From the NCBI GenBank assembly GCA_027943245.1, contig JANDJZ010000526.1:1-34871 (forward strand): a stretch of 34,871 nt of DNA, given 5' to 3'. Source of the DNA: Acanthamoeba sp. SK_2022b. Taxonomy: Eukaryota > Discosea > Longamoebia > Acanthamoebidae. Numbering within the stretch: position 1 is the first letter of the stretch; each line of letters opens with the position of its first letter. A program made the translations under genes and the position numbers. The notes beneath the pieces were generated by a model. It was given only the letters and a program-made list of their open reading frames with translations, was not told the origin of the DNA and did not search any database. This document shows, one piece after another, positions 1 to 11,182 of this stretch.

Positions 1-1023
1 GAAAACGAGGCCATCATGACCCTCCTCCCCGACCCACGGTAAGCCCCTTCCTTTTTCTCTTCGCCTTCGTTCTTTTCCCTTGGCTTCGTTTTTCGTTCTT
101 TCCCCCCCCCTCTCCTCTTTGACGTCCACTAAGACTTTCGTTTGCGCAGGGATCCGACGTCGCAGCAGATGGTGAAGTTCCTCTTGTCCGATCTCGAGCC
201 GGGCTTCGTGTCGGGCGTCCCCGCGCCGGCCCTGATCATCTACTCGCTCTTCACCCATTGGCAGATCTTCGCCCGGCCCGAGGACAAGGTAAGCCGCCGC
301 GATTGGCGCACTTTGGCAGTGTTGACTCTTAACGGTCTGACCAATCGCGTGTCGTTGGTTTTGTCGCAGGTGCACAAGAGCAAGGCCGACGGCCGGAATG
401 ACGTTCTGGCGTTGGTCGTCGAGGAGCTGTACCGCGCCGTGCAGAAGAACATAGCAGGCGAGATCGAGATCGTCATGTGCGCGCCGTTCATTGTGACTCT
501 GCGCACATTCCAAGCATTCACTCACTCACTCACGTGTGGAATGTGTGGATCACGCTATGCACATGTGTGTCTACAGATATTGGCTGTCCAATGTGTGCAC
601 GCTGTTCCACCTCGTGAGCGAGAGGCTGGCCGAGCTGAAGAAGGCGTCCAAGGCCGAGAAGCGCCGGCGGGGCGCCGAGCTGGACGACGACAGCGACGAC
701 GAAAAGAGCGAAAGCGAAAGTGAAGAGGAGGGGGAGGAGAGCGAAGACGAAGAGGAGCTGTACGCGGTGACCAGCTTCGACGACTTTGACGAGGCGCACG
801 AGTTCGCTGTGTCCCCCGAACGCATCCGGCGCGCCACCGCCACGCCCGCCGCCTTCAAGCGGCAGCTGGGCGAGCTCGTCACCAAGGTCTACGCGCTCCT
901 CCTCAAGCGGGCCTACGCCGACCTCAACGACACGCTCCACGAGTGCGTCCTCGGCAAGAGCCTCGCCTCGCCCCGCAACCTCGCCGGCTCTCCCCAACGG
1001 TATCCCTCTTTGCCTGCGCTTTG

Positions 1024-1068
<45 letters not shown>

Positions 1069-1414
1069 TGATGTGTGCGTGCGTGCGTGTGTGTGCGTGG
1101 GTGTTGTGCGCAGGGCGATGAACACGATCCAGCCGGTGAAGGAGGTGCTGTCCAAGTACCTGCTGGGCCTGGTCCAGAACTTCGTGTTCCTGTCGCTCGT
1201 CCAGAAGTTCTTCGCGCAGGTGTTCCACTTCATCAACGCCACCCTCTTCAACGAGATCCTGCTCGTCCGCCAGCTGTGCACCGTCGACAAGGCTGTCGAC
1301 ATAAAAATGCACCTGGCCAACCTCGAGAGCTGGATCATCGAGGAGGGCGGCCTCTGGCTCGAGGTAACCCCCCTCCCTTCCAATGGCTGCATCGCTTTCC
1401 TTGGCCCAGTGCTC

Positions 1415-1452
<38 letters not shown>

Positions 1453-2309
1453 GTGCGTGCGTGCGTGCGTGCGCAGAACGCCAAGGTGCAGCTGGAGCCG
1501 CTGCACGAGATCATCACGCTGCTGATGATGCCCAAGAAGCTCATCGTCGAGTCGGAGGAGCTGCGGCAGGAGGTCATCCCCCGCCTCAACTCCCTCCAGG
1601 TCAAGCAGGTCCTCGCCATGTACACCCCCACCGGTAAACACGCCCCCCCCCGTGCCGTGCGTGTCGTGTCGTGTCGTGTCTGACTCGCTGCAATGTCGGT
1701 GGGCGCAGATATGGAGGAGAGGCTGTCGATGGCGGACATCCAGAAGATGGACAACAGCAGCAGCAAGGGCAAGGGCGCGGCGGCCGACGAGTCGCTGCTG
1801 CTGGAGACGGCCCACGTGTTTGCGCTGTCGTCCAAGGAGCTGCACTACCTCGAGCTCAACGACGCCAGCAACATCCCGTTCCCGTTCGAGATCAAGCAGA
1901 AGGTCCACGAGCTCGTCGAGGAGGTGCGCACACGCTCCCCCCGCGCGCGCATACACAAGCACACGACACGTGGGCGGCGGCTCACTCGCAGGCAATCGAA
2001 ACTCTGCAGGACATCTTGAAGCGGATGAGCATGGCGAAGGAGGTGATCAAGCAGACAAAGGGGGTGGGCGTCCTGCGCTCGCTGGTCGAAGGCGACGACA
2101 AGAACGATGACGACGAAGACAAGAACGAAGGCGACGACGATCGCGAAGGGGAGGGGGAGGAGGGACAGCGACCGCGGATGCTAGAGCGGACGGGCTCGTC
2201 CGTTGCGGAGGGAGGCAGCAGGGACGACATCAGCCCGCGCGGGACGGACGACCCACAGAAGAAGATCACCCACTTCTGGTCCTCCTTCTTTGGCAAGGAC
2301 AACCACTGA
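1..2309 (+). CDS. DIL (dilute) domain protein, myosin-V-tail-like, 3' part
   Basis: The gene enters the window already in frame; eight exons can be joined in one open frame: 1-38, 150-288, 370-476, 577-999, 1114-1363, 1477-1633, 1709-1923 and 1992-2309 (about 548 residues, stop TGA 2307-2309). The product matches the DIL domain that forms the cargo-binding globular tail of class V myosins: a Y-W-L-S-N-x-C motif (from 578), the F-F-A-Q-V-F-H-F-I-N-A-x-L-F-N segment (from 1207), and L-E-P-L followed by a V-K-Q-V-L-A-M-Y-T-P ending (about 1494-1633). A strongly acidic Ser/Glu/Asp stretch of some 45 residues (about 640-765) is inserted after the W-L-S-N motif. The C-terminal exon is charged and probably disordered. 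The N-terminal part lies outside, so a true myosin motor and a motor-less DIL protein cannot be told apart. The domain call is firm; exon 3's end (GTGCGC donor at 477) was chosen by phase. Confidence 0.8.
1025..1067. repeat. (TG)n microsatellite in intron
   Basis: A perfect TG run lies inside the intron 1000-1113 of the DIL gene, on the sense strand, ahead of the TGCGCAG acceptor. Confidence 0.95.
1417..1451. repeat. (TG)n microsatellite in intron
   Basis: A TG run on the sense strand within intron 1364-1476 of the DIL gene, almost touching the acceptor. Confidence 0.95.
1661..1681. repeat. (GTGTC)n pentamer run in intron
   Basis: Four GTGTC units lie in intron 1634-1708. This is the reverse complement of the (ACACG)n unit that forms a 100 bp array in intron 17 of the receptor kinase near 23015. 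Confidence 0.85.
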
Positions 2310-2556
2310 TGAACCAGAAGAGGCTTGGCCCAAACCAACCACCAAATACAATGCAACAGGCCTATGAAAAGCAAGCTTGGCGACTTGCCCATGTACACAC
2401 GAGTTTTGCGCAACCATTGCACAAAATAGGCGTTAATTTAAAAATATGAACATTTTATGAGCAAATTCATAAGTTAAGAGTAGAAAACAAGCTTTGAACA
2501 AGACAGTAAGATGATAGTGCAGCTATCCACACTGGGCTGTAGAGTAGAATAGGAGT

Positions 2557-2904
2557 TTAAAAAAAGAACGAAGACGAGGAGCCTAAGAGGACGAAGACGA
2601 AGGGGCGAAGGCTGGAGGCGGGCGACGTGTTTTCGTAATCAACCGGTACGGAACCCAACTGGACTGCGGGCGACGGGTCGAGTCCAACCTGTTTGTTCCA
2701 CTCCGAGTCGGGAATGGTCATCTGCAGGGGAGAGGACTGTGAACATACGCTACTACACGCGCGGGAAAGAGAGGGGAACCGCACGTTGAGGAGCTTTTCG
2801 ATGTCTTCCTTGGTGGCCAGATCGGGTGATGCGGAGGCCTGGCCCAGGGCGCAGGCGACGGCGAAGGCGAGCAAGGCGAGGAGGAGGAACAGGAGTGGTT
2901 TCAT
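2557..2904 (-). CDS. small secreted or membrane-anchored protein, unknown function
   Basis: Two exons, 2785-2904 and 2557-2721, give 94 residues. The 63 nt intron (2722-2784) starts GTGCGG and ends CTGCAG in phase 0; read-through would also stay open, so the intron is an inference from its consensus ends. The first 21-26 residues are a clear signal peptide: M-K-P, a leucine/alanine core, then A-L-G-Q-A-S-A. The mature part is short and hydrophilic, and the last 15 residues are hydrophobic with serines (L-R-P-F-V-F-V-L-L-G then S and F), which might be a GPI-type tail or a weak membrane anchor. No family is recognised. It is transcribed away from the stress-protein gene and its 3' end faces the DIL gene. 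Confidence 0.6.
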   Translation of the reverse strand: MKPLLFLLLALLAFAVACALGQASASPDLATKEDIEKLLNVRFPSLSRACSSVCSQSSPLQMTIPDSEWNKQVGLDPSPAVQLGSVPVDYENTSPASSLRPFVFVLLGSSSSFFF

Positions 2905-3248
2905 GGAGGTCGGTGCTGTCGTGTAGTGAGTTTAAAGTGAAGAGTGATGGTGAAGAGGTCGCGCACGCCACCTTGAAGTTGTTTTGGCAAGAGACAGAGC
3001 CTAGCTTCGGCGAGTTTCGTGGTGAATTTCAGCGCTTTGATCTTTATTTAAGTCCTGGGCCAATCAGGCTTTCCTCACGTCGTCGAAATGTGGACGTCCT
3101 TTCGCCAAGTTCCCTGACCTGACCACTGCACAGTTCCACAGTCTTGAACCCAACCCTAACCCACTGCCTATTGGCAACAAGATATTCATGATGATACAAC
3201 GTACGAACAACAGGAAAGCAAGAACCGAAAAGAAAAAAGAAGCCAATT
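2905..3248. promoter_or_regulatory. shared divergent promoter region
   Basis: These 344 bp separate the start codons of the secreted protein (-) and the stress-protein gene (+). A CCAAT box (3060-3064) reads on the + strand. On the minus strand the order is ATTGG followed about 10 bp downstream by a TATA-like CTTAAATAAA (3043-3052), some 140 bp before the minus-strand start codon, so this looks like the core promoter of the secreted-protein gene. The + side has no clear TATA. Confidence 0.45.
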
Positions 3249-3950
3249 ATGAAGTTCTTGGTGGCCTATGACTCCTCGCCCACGGCCAAGCGCGCCCTTG
3301 ACCGCACTCTCCAACTCCTTCAACCAGACAGAGACTCTGTGGTGAGCTGAATGATCAACCACAGACCCCACGCCTATTTCCATTCTTGGCATTCCACACG
3401 TGAATGTTCACCCACGAATCATGTGGTCAGGTAGTGCTCATGATATCCGAGCAGTTGCCGGAGCTGCTTCTCACGGAGGAGACTGTCCAGCGCATCACGG
3501 GCGCTCGCTTACACGACGCTATGCTGGTCATGAAAGCTCTCAGTGACACGCTCGCCGAGCGGCATGTACGTCTACTGCTTTGTGGTTGCTTTGCGCGACC
3601 ACTCTTCACTATCAATGGCCATGCCGAGCAGATCGCGCACGAAACCATCGCAACGCCCTCGTACGACACAGCACAGACAATCCTGGACTATGTCGACACT
3701 TGCCAAGGCGACATGATCGTCGTCGGATCGCGTGGCCTGGGCACCTTACAAGGGTATGCCACCTCACGCATGCCACTGTGTGGATCTCTCATAAACATCC
3801 TGATGGTGGTCCAGGATTTTGCTGGGCAGCGTCTCACAGCGATGCGTAAACGAAGCCACTGTGCCCGTGTTGGTCGTCCACCAAGCCCCAAGTGAGCCTG
3901 CCGCTCAGGTGACGGACGCCCCGCCACCGTCCATCGGGGCCGTCTACTAA
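3249..3950 (+). CDS. universal stress protein (UspA family)
   Basis: Four exons, 3249-3341, 3431-3565, 3632-3753 and 3815-3950, give 161 residues, the usual length of a single UspA domain. The N terminus (M-K-F-L-V-A-Y-D-S-S) is the typical first beta strand with the conserved Asp. The C-terminal part has D-M-I-V-V-G-S-R-G-L-G followed by I-L-L-G-S-V-S and P-V-L-V-V-H, giving the G-2x-G-9x-G-S ATP-binding signature, so this should be an ATP-binding type. Splice sites are all in phase: the third intron (GTATGC) joins G-T-L-Q to G-I-L-L-G. The ORF 3404-3895 read without splicing is an artefact. A cytosolic role in stress tolerance is known of the family; the specific partner is unknown. AATAAA-like signals follow near 4018-4028. 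Confidence 0.85.
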
Positions 3951-4131
3951 CTCGCGCGCGACCGACCGCCACGAACAACAAGCGCCACCAACACACGAAC
4001 TGGCGAAAAAGATTTTAAAAATAAATAAACAAAAAACATTTCCTTGTCCAGTTAAAAAAAAATAGACCAGCAAAGTTGTCCGGCGGCAAGGGTGAGACTG
4101 CGGTGGTGGGCTGGTGGAGTGGGTAAGCTGC

Positions 4132-5207
4132 TCAGTTGTCTGAGTCGGAGTCGTTGAAGGCGCTGCTGGAGCTGGCGAGGAGGGGCTCCTCGAGGCGGCG
4201 GTAGCTGCTGGACCCGCCCTTGGCGCCCGACTTTACCGAGCCCGTACTGGCCCACGCGTCCTGGATCGGCGCCGGCGACGACTCCGGGTGGTCTATAATC
4301 ATTTTATCAATTAATTGGTACAAAATAATAATTCAATTTTTTTAATAATAATTCGAAAATTAAAATGATAATAGAAGAGGAGCGCTGTGTACCGCTGCCG
4401 AGTGAGCCGTAGGTCTTGGCTGACTTGAGGTGACGCTTATGGAGAAGGCGGTCCTCTTCTTGCAAAATTTGCCAAGGCTCCGGGAAGAAGTTGCGCTGCA
4501 CACTGTGGTGTCGCACGCAAAGCGGCATCAGCACAAGCTCGGGTGCGTGATGTGGACGTGTGCGCGTGCGTGCGTACTAGGCATAGAGGAAGTCGGGGAG
4601 GAGACAGGCCACGGTTCCCAACAGCACCCACAAATAAATGATCGGCATGCCGCACATGTGGACTGCGCGGGACACCACGCGCACACGTCAGTTGGTCGGC
4701 CACAGCGAATCGCAAACGAAAAGGATAAAAATCGGGGAAAAATTCAATAGCAATAAAATAAAATAAAATAAAAAAATTATGGGGAAAAAAGCGTACAGAA
4801 TACGAAGAATTGGTTGGGGAAGAAGTAGATGACCGAGCCCTCGCCCAGCACGAGGATAATGTACAGGAAGAGGCTGCCCCACACGGTGAAGTGGACCAAC
4901 CAATTCCAGTTGCTGCCCCATCACAACAAAACGCGCGATCAGAAAACGCTCTCATCATGCCGGGGAGAGAGGGAGTGAATGAGGCGGCGGCGGAGGAGGA
5001 GAAAGAGGAGGAGATGGGAGAGGGGCGCACTTGACGTGGAGGAAGAGCTTGAGGAAGATGACGATGATGCCGACGAAGAGGATGGCGTGGCCCATCGAAT
5101 AGAAGCCCGTGTCCAGCCCTGCCGGGTCCTGCAGCCCGTCGTCCCACAGGAAGTAGGCCCCGAAGAAGATCACTGCCACACACACCCAACGCATGTGAGC
5201 GCGCACG

Positions 5208-5271
<64 letters not shown>

Positions 5272-5595
5272 ACACGAGTTTGGAGGGGGTTACCGAGCGA
5301 GTGGTAGATGGAAGCGGCGAACCAGCCACAGAGGCTCCACATGGTGAAGACGCTGTTGCTCTGCACCCGCTGGTACACGTGCGGGTTCTGTTGTTGTGTG
5401 TATTTTTTGTGTGTTGTGTGTTGTGAGCAACAATTCGTTGAAGAAAGGAGAGAGGAGAGGGAGAGGGGGAGGGGGGTGTACGGCTTCGATGACGCGGTGG
5501 GAGATGTCCGTCTCGAACACGGCCACGGCGATGGGCGGCCACGCCGTGAAGAGGATGTTGAAGAACGTCATCACCCAATCGTCGTATAGCGTCTG

Positions 5596-5658
<63 letters not shown>

Positions 5659-5683
5659 CACACACACAGCGCGCGCGCGCACG

Positions 5684-5744
<61 letters not shown>

Positions 5745-7483
5745 ATTAGACAAGCGTCGCAACAACACATTGGAGGAGGGGGGGAGGGGGCACCTGACTA
5801 GAGAAGCCGGAGAAGATGCCGAACCACACTTGGGCCAGGAACACGGCCGCGTTCTTGTAGAACGAGTAGTGAATGATCAACGCGTTCCTGGTGAATTAAA
5901 ATAATTATGAATTAAATTTAAAAACTCAATTATAAAAAAATGTTCGTGTGTGTGATCATTGCGTGCCTGATCATGGAGTAGCGTCCGTGGACGCAGAGGA
6001 GTCGCTTGAGATGGCGGAACTGATGCAGGGCAAAGTCGGAGGCGCGGGCGGCCTGGTTGCCCTCCTTGCCGTAGATGCCGACGCCGACGTTGGCCTCCTG
6101 GATCATGCCCACGTCGTTGGCGCCGTCGCCGATCGACAGGCACACCTCCTTCGACGTCTCCTTGATCAGGCGCACCACCTTGGCCTTCTGCAGGGGCGTC
6201 ACACGATTGCAGATCACTGCGCGAAAAAAATGCAAAAGAAAATTAGCGCGTTAATTATTTTCGAAAATTAAAATAATAGATATTTAATTGACCAAGTTGC
6301 AATTAATTCTGTGAACAAATTAATTGTCTAACAATAAATAAATAAACAAATAAATATTATTAGGGTGGGCACCAGAGTGGCAGCTGCGGGCGAGGTTGTA
6401 GAAGAGGGTGCGGTGGTCCTTGAGGGCGAACTTGATGCTGCCACCGTCGATGACGAGGGCGCGCTTCCGCTTCTGCGAGTGAAGTGAGAGACGGTCAACG
6501 TTCTCCTTGGTGATGGAGAAAGAAGAGTGCGCGCAAACGGTGCAAACGACACGCAAACAGACAAACAAACAAGTAAGCACGCCTGACGAACCTCAACATC
6601 ACGTTATAGAAAATATAGATAAAATAAAATGGACAATATTTATACTAATATGGACACACCACGCGCGCGCACGCGCACACAGACTGCACAGCGTGACGAG
6701 GGTCGTGCGTACGAGTGCCGTCGACGAGGCGCTGCGCGAGACGGTGCCGTCGTCATCGGGGGTGGGCTGGTGCTGGGTCAGCAGCTGCAGGCATTCCTCG
6801 GTCGATTCGGCGTTGATGATGATCAACTGTCGACACGCGGGACACAGCGAGGTCAGGCTCTCTCTCACCCGCGCGCGTGTGCGTGCTGAGATATGAGGCA
6901 TAGCGCGCGCGCGGCACGCACCTCCATGTCGCCGTTCAGCAGACGGGAGGAGTAGCCGATGTTGATGGCCGTCGCCTGCTTGTCGCCGGTGATCACCCAC
7001 ACGCGCATGCCCGCCTGCTCGCACAAGTGCGTCAAGACGGTGAGCCAAAAAATAAAATTAAAATTAAAATATAAAAAATAAAAGTGCTCCGTGTGTTTGT
7101 GTGGGACAGGTGAGGAGAGACCTCCAGCAGGTAGGCGATGGTCTCGGGCACGCCGTCCTGCAACTTGTCTTCGATGGCCGTCGCGCCGATGATGCTCAGG
7201 TTTCGCTCAAACTCATCGCACACGCTATCGATCTGCAGGGGCAGAGCCACCGGAGGGAAAGAAAGAGAGAAGAAAAGAACGAAAACGTCAGGCGACCTCC
7301 TCCCCGTCTCGGCGAGAGCATGGGCATGGGCCAAACGTACGGCCTCCTCGCGGCCATCCATGAGGGTGGCGGCCTCGTTGTACTGCTCGAGGAATGCTCG
7401 GCATTCCTCCTCGGTCAGCCTCCGCTCGCCGTAGACCAGCGTACGCAATCCCTGTACACCAAGCAATCAGTGTGTGCGTGCAG

Positions 7484-7542
<59 letters not shown>

Positions 7543-7944
7543 GTGAGAGAGAGAGAGAGAGAGGAGAGCATGCACCTCCTTGGAGAAGACATCGAGGTCC
7601 TGCAGGGTCTTCTCCTTGAGCTCGTCGTCGCCGTCACGGAGGCGGGAGTACATCATGGTGTCGGCGCCCTTGGTCAGCAGCTTGAGCTCGCCCTCGGGCG
7701 TGCGGACCACGACCGACATGCGCCGACGGTCGGAGGTGAACTCCATGCTGCACAGGACGTCGTAGACGATGTCGGCGCCGTTGACCTGAACGGTGATCGA
7801 TTGGGTGGAGCGCGAGATGAACACGATCCCGTTGTCCTTGGCCGCGCGACACAGGGCCTCCTCGTCGGGCGAGGACGCCTTGTAGATGAGCTCTGCCATC
7901 ACGCAGCACACAACCGGTCAACACCACACAACAACAACAACAAC

Positions 7945-8007
<63 letters not shown>

Positions 8008-8927
8008 AGCGAACCCTTGGTCTTGCGGTGAATGTCGGTCACGGCCGAGTGGCACACGGCGACCGCGATCAGGAAGTCGTAGATCTCTTTGGCCTCTTGC
8101 TTGCCCGCGACATCCTGACGGACGCGCGCATCACGTTAAACCCAGCGCACACGCACGCACGCGCGCGCCACCATACCATGATGCCCCGGAGCGCGCCCTC
8201 GCCGGCGTTGTCGTAGGCGCGGCCGTTGATGGAGCACTTCCTGAAGTCCATCTGGTTCTCGGTGAGGGTGCCAGTCTTGTCGCTGAACACGTACTGGACC
8301 TGCATGCGCTCACACGCGATGAGCATCGAACGATCGCACGCGCGCGCACGCCGCGAGAGCGCGTCGTCTCGCTTACCAGAGCGAGCTCGTCGTTGAGGTT
8401 GGAGGTCTTCACGGTCATGTGGCCCCGCTCGGTGCTCATCTCGTAGTCCCACTCCATGAACCGCGCTTGGATGACCTGGCCAGGCAGCAAACGAGAAAAA
8501 TAATTTAAATAAAATAATTTGGATTGTAATTCAGAAATTAAATTTAAATTGAGGAGGGAAAAAAAATTAGAATGGTCGGGCGAGCACCTTGACGAGCTCG
8601 AGAGACACGACGAGAGATAGAGGGATGAGGTAGGACAGCAGCGCAAAGTAGGCAAAGAAGAGCTTCACGCCCGCAACCCACGGCCCATCGGGATCGGCCT
8701 GCACGACGCGAGCCATTTCGGTGAATAGGTCAACATCATGGTGTCGCGCGCCATGTGCGCGGTTGGTCGACTCTGGCGCAGACTTACGGTGAGGTAGGGA
8801 CTGTCCTCGGCGTAGTAGTAATCGAAAAGGCCACCGCCGACGCCCATGCCCAAGTTGATGAGCATGTTGATCACGAACAGGATCAGCACGTACCTGCACA
8901 CCACACATGGATCAAGGTGAGATCGTT

Positions 8928-8997
<70 letters not shown>

Positions 8998-10370
8998 GCG
9001 CAAGGCCTAGCGCGCTTACTTGTTCAGACGCTTGTCGAGGCGAGAGGTCTTGAACGGGGGTTTCTTCTGGTTGAGGCTCAGCTTGGTCTCGGGTCCGGCG
9101 TAGGCGATGACGCCCACCGCCCAGTCGGTGTTACGCAAAAACGCGCTCTGTGTTTACATTTCATTACGTTTTAAATGTAAATAAATGACTAATAAATAAT
9201 AAATTAGCGAGCTGGCATATACCTGTAAGAGCAGTTGCTGGTTGTCGAGCGGGATGGCCTGCGTCTCGGATTCGAGGTGGAGGGTTCCCTTGAACGAATA
9301 CATCACATGATGCGGCACCTGGCGCACAAACTCGCAGTCAAAATGAAGGGGCCCTCGCAACACGATCGAGAACAGCGCGCGCGCTTACCTCGCACTGCAG
9401 AGTGCCCTTGAGCTCGGACAAGGTCTTGAGGCTGAGGTGGCCGGTCTGGACAGGCGCCTTTCTCGGCTTGAGGTTGGTCTCGCTAATCACGAAAATTAAA
9501 TGAATAAAACAAAAAATATTAATATATAAAATTATTTTTCAAGGTTAATCATCACGGTCATTCAGCAAGAAATGCAAGCAAGCGCGTGTGCGTACCCGTC
9601 GAGCTGGGACGTCTCGATGTAGCAGATGCCATCCTCGTTGGAGGTGGCCAGCAGGACGAGGTCGGCCGGGATCTGCTCATCGCACCGCAAGTACACGAGG
9701 TTGCCCACGTGCAGCCAGCGACTGCCCAATGATCGAAAGTCAGTCGACGTGTCAGGCAAGTAAGTCACCACCGACAGACGCGAATCGTTTTACCTCCTGG
9801 TGACGACGCGTTCGCCTTCGAAATCGACCAGCAGGTAGCGGCGCCTGTTGACGCGGCTGTCGGCCTTGTGCCGCAGCTGGCGCCACACAATCACGGAAAT
9901 TGTTATTTCGTCTTGCCAGCGTCCAATACCATTTTTTTATAATAAACATATTAATTCCCAAAAATAATAAAAATAAAAATAGAAGTGGTACGTACCACAT
10001 CTTCGTAGCCCTCGCGCACGGCGGCAACGACCAGAATGAAGAGGAGACCCATGAGCGAGGTCCATGGTGTGATGGGGGAGATTTGAGGGATGACCGAGAT
10101 AATGAAGATGAGGGTGAAGTAGATGGTCGTCGCCTTCGAGAACTGCTCCCACAAGACGAGAGGCACGAACGAAAGGAGGGTATACTTGGAGGTGGTGAAT
10201 CGATTCTCGGGAAAGTGGTTCAATTTGGCCTTGTTGCGCTCGTGTTCATTGAGATAAATGGGCGGGTAGACCGATCGGCTGCCCTCCTTGTGCTTGCGCT
10301 TGTCTCTGGCCTGCTTCACCTTGGAATAGACCGGAATGGTGGCGATCTTGCTCTTCAATTTCTTCTTCAT
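4132..10370 (-). CDS. P4-type ATPase (phospholipid flippase)
   Basis: A complete 26-exon gene coding for 1150 residues. Exons in transcript order: 9996-10370, 9794-9876, 9596-9721, 9389-9482, 9223-9318, 9020-9147, 8788-8893, 8588-8698, 8377-8475, 8177-8299, 8015-8114, 7576-7892, 7341-7451, 7122-7232, 6922-7017, 6713-6826, 6373-6472, 5967-6216, 5794-5887, 5482-5592, 5294-5387, 5031-5172, 4797-4912, 4578-4662, 4393-4502, 4132-4292. P4 marks: N-terminal N-R-F-T-T-S-K-Y-T and the first two membrane segments in exon 1; D-G-E-T (194-197) of the actuator domain; P-L-S-L (362-365) in TM4; phosphorylation site D-K-T-G-T-L-T with Asp413; V-W-V-I-T-G-D-K near 667-673; G-D-G-A-N-D (793-798). The C terminus keeps six hydrophobic segments, the [13 protein letters not shown] motif and an acidic Ser tail. 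It moves lipids to the cytosolic leaflet, probably with a CDC50 partner encoded elsewhere. All phases agree. Confidence 0.93.
5212..5269. repeat. (CA)n microsatellite in intron
   Basis: Dinucleotide run inside flippase intron 5173-5293; (GT)n on the sense strand. Confidence 0.95.
5598..5742. repeat. interrupted (CA)n / (GC) repeat in intron
   Basis: Two CA blocks (5598-5657 and about 5690-5742) flank a short CG-rich alternating stretch. The whole block fills most of flippase intron 5593-5793 and reads (GT)n on the sense strand. The purine-pyrimidine alternation over 145 bp could adopt Z-DNA. Confidence 0.95.
5888..5966 (-). other. non-canonical GC-AG intron (flippase intron 18)
   Basis: The exon ends A-T-C-A-G and is followed by GCACGC. 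No GT occurs downstream before the in-frame stop, and the acceptor ACCAG joins to A-A-C-G-C-G. Joining here restores [15 protein letters not shown], the expected continuation into TM5 of P4-ATPases, in the right phase. Confidence 0.8.
7485..7563. repeat. (TG)n then (GA)n repeat in intron
   Basis: TG run 7485-7541 followed by a GA run 7545-7563, within flippase intron 7452-7575. Here the sense strand carries (CA)n, opposite to most other arrays in the window. Confidence 0.95.
7929..8003. repeat. (CAA)n then (CA)n repeat in intron
   Basis: A short CAA run (7929-7945) passes into a CA run (7946-8003) in flippase intron 7893-8014; (GT)n on the sense strand. Confidence 0.95.
8929..8996. repeat. 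(CA)n microsatellite in intron
   Basis: CA run in flippase intron 8894-9019; (GT)n on the sense strand. Confidence 0.95.
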
Positions 10371-10663
10371 GATCGTCGGGGCGTTGTTCGCTCGTTCATT
10401 CGATCGTATTCACCAGCGATTTATGAAGATGAACCCACCCAAGCAGCACAACTTGGGCCGCGAATGATCCAAGGTACGCTTTATCGAGGAGCTGAGAAAT
10501 GGGCGTGGTGCAGTTGCCCGAAATGCAGAGAACGGGCCCGAAATCCCAACAACACAGAAGACGGAAGAGAAAAAGTGCTGTTTGTATTAGTGTGGTGTCG
10601 ACGTTATACTTTGGCCATTGTCTTGTGCCCGTCCACCCCGACAACTTAATGCCACAAATAGGC
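10371..10663. promoter_or_regulatory. flippase upstream region
   Basis: These 293 bp lie between the flippase start codon and the stop of the next minus-strand gene. They should hold the 3' UTR of the latter and the promoter and leader of the former. An AT-rich TTCATAAATCG (minus strand, near 10416-10427) is the only TATA-like element. I see no conserved ORF here. Confidence 0.3.
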
Positions 10664-11182
10664 TCACTCCGTAAACACGTGAGGGTGGGCAGAACGCAGG
10701 TCGGACAAGGCCTTCAGCTGCGCGCAGCTGCGGGATTCTTGTGCGTGGCCGGGTCGAGGCGATGGCAGGCCGCAGCCCGTGCCGGGACTCGCGCAGCCTC
10801 GCCCTTCGCCTTCCTCCTCCGCCCGTTCGACCTCGGCCTCTGTGTACCTGTTGCTGACTTGCATGTCGTCCACAGGCTTTAATCGCTTGTTCTCCTCCAG
10901 CAGCAACTCGCTCCATTTGGCCAGCCCGCAAGCGGGCACAGGCGCCGAGACCGTCTTGGCGACTCTCGGTCCAGATATTGCCGACCCGGCAGGCACAGGC
11001 GACTCTTTGCTCTGTGGCCGCGCCGAGATGAGGTCGGCATGTCTCGTTTGCACTTCGCGCGCGCTCTTGCTCTTCACGAGTCTCGGGCGCAGCTTCTTCA
11101 GGCCTTGGATGATGGATCGCCGACTGCTCGAGTCGGCGGGCGACTTGGGGATCGCCGGTCGTTCAGCGACCGCCTGTTCCAT
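10664..11182 (-). CDS. hypothetical protein, member of a three-gene small family (copy B)
   Basis: An uninterrupted frame of 172 residues from an ATG (11180-11182). No known domain is recognised. Low-complexity Ser/Pro/Glu sequence separates three short stretches that recur in the proteins at 11686-12354 and 25723-26213: a basic box (L-K-K-L-R-P-R-L-V-K-S-K-S), a G-L-A-K-W-S-E-L-L box, and a C-terminal C-A-Q-L-K-A-L box. The K-S-K-S-A-R sequence is a plausible basophilic-kinase site. Between boxes 2 and 3 there is an acidic run (A-E-E-E-G-E-G) that could hide a small intron (a GTACAC donor exists), so the exact length is uncertain. It lies 503 bp from copy A in the same orientation, suggesting tandem duplication followed by fast divergence. 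Confidence 0.6.
   Translation of the reverse strand: MEQAVAERPAIPKSPADSSSRRSIIQGLKKLRPRLVKSKSAREVQTRHADLISARPQSKESPVPAGSAISGPRVAKTVSAPVPACGLAKWSELLLEENKRLKPVDDMQVSNRYTEAEVERAEEEGEGRGCASPGTGCGLPSPRPGHAQESRSCAQLKALSDLRSAHPHVFTE

Noticed and set aside
3145..3165. Telomere-like CCCTAACCC
   Set aside because: Only one or two imperfect units, between active genes; no array.
4437..5770. Long frames rich in Cys-Val or Thr-His repeats
   Set aside because: They are translations of (CA)n/(GT)n intronic repeats in the flippase gene, broken by the real splice sites.
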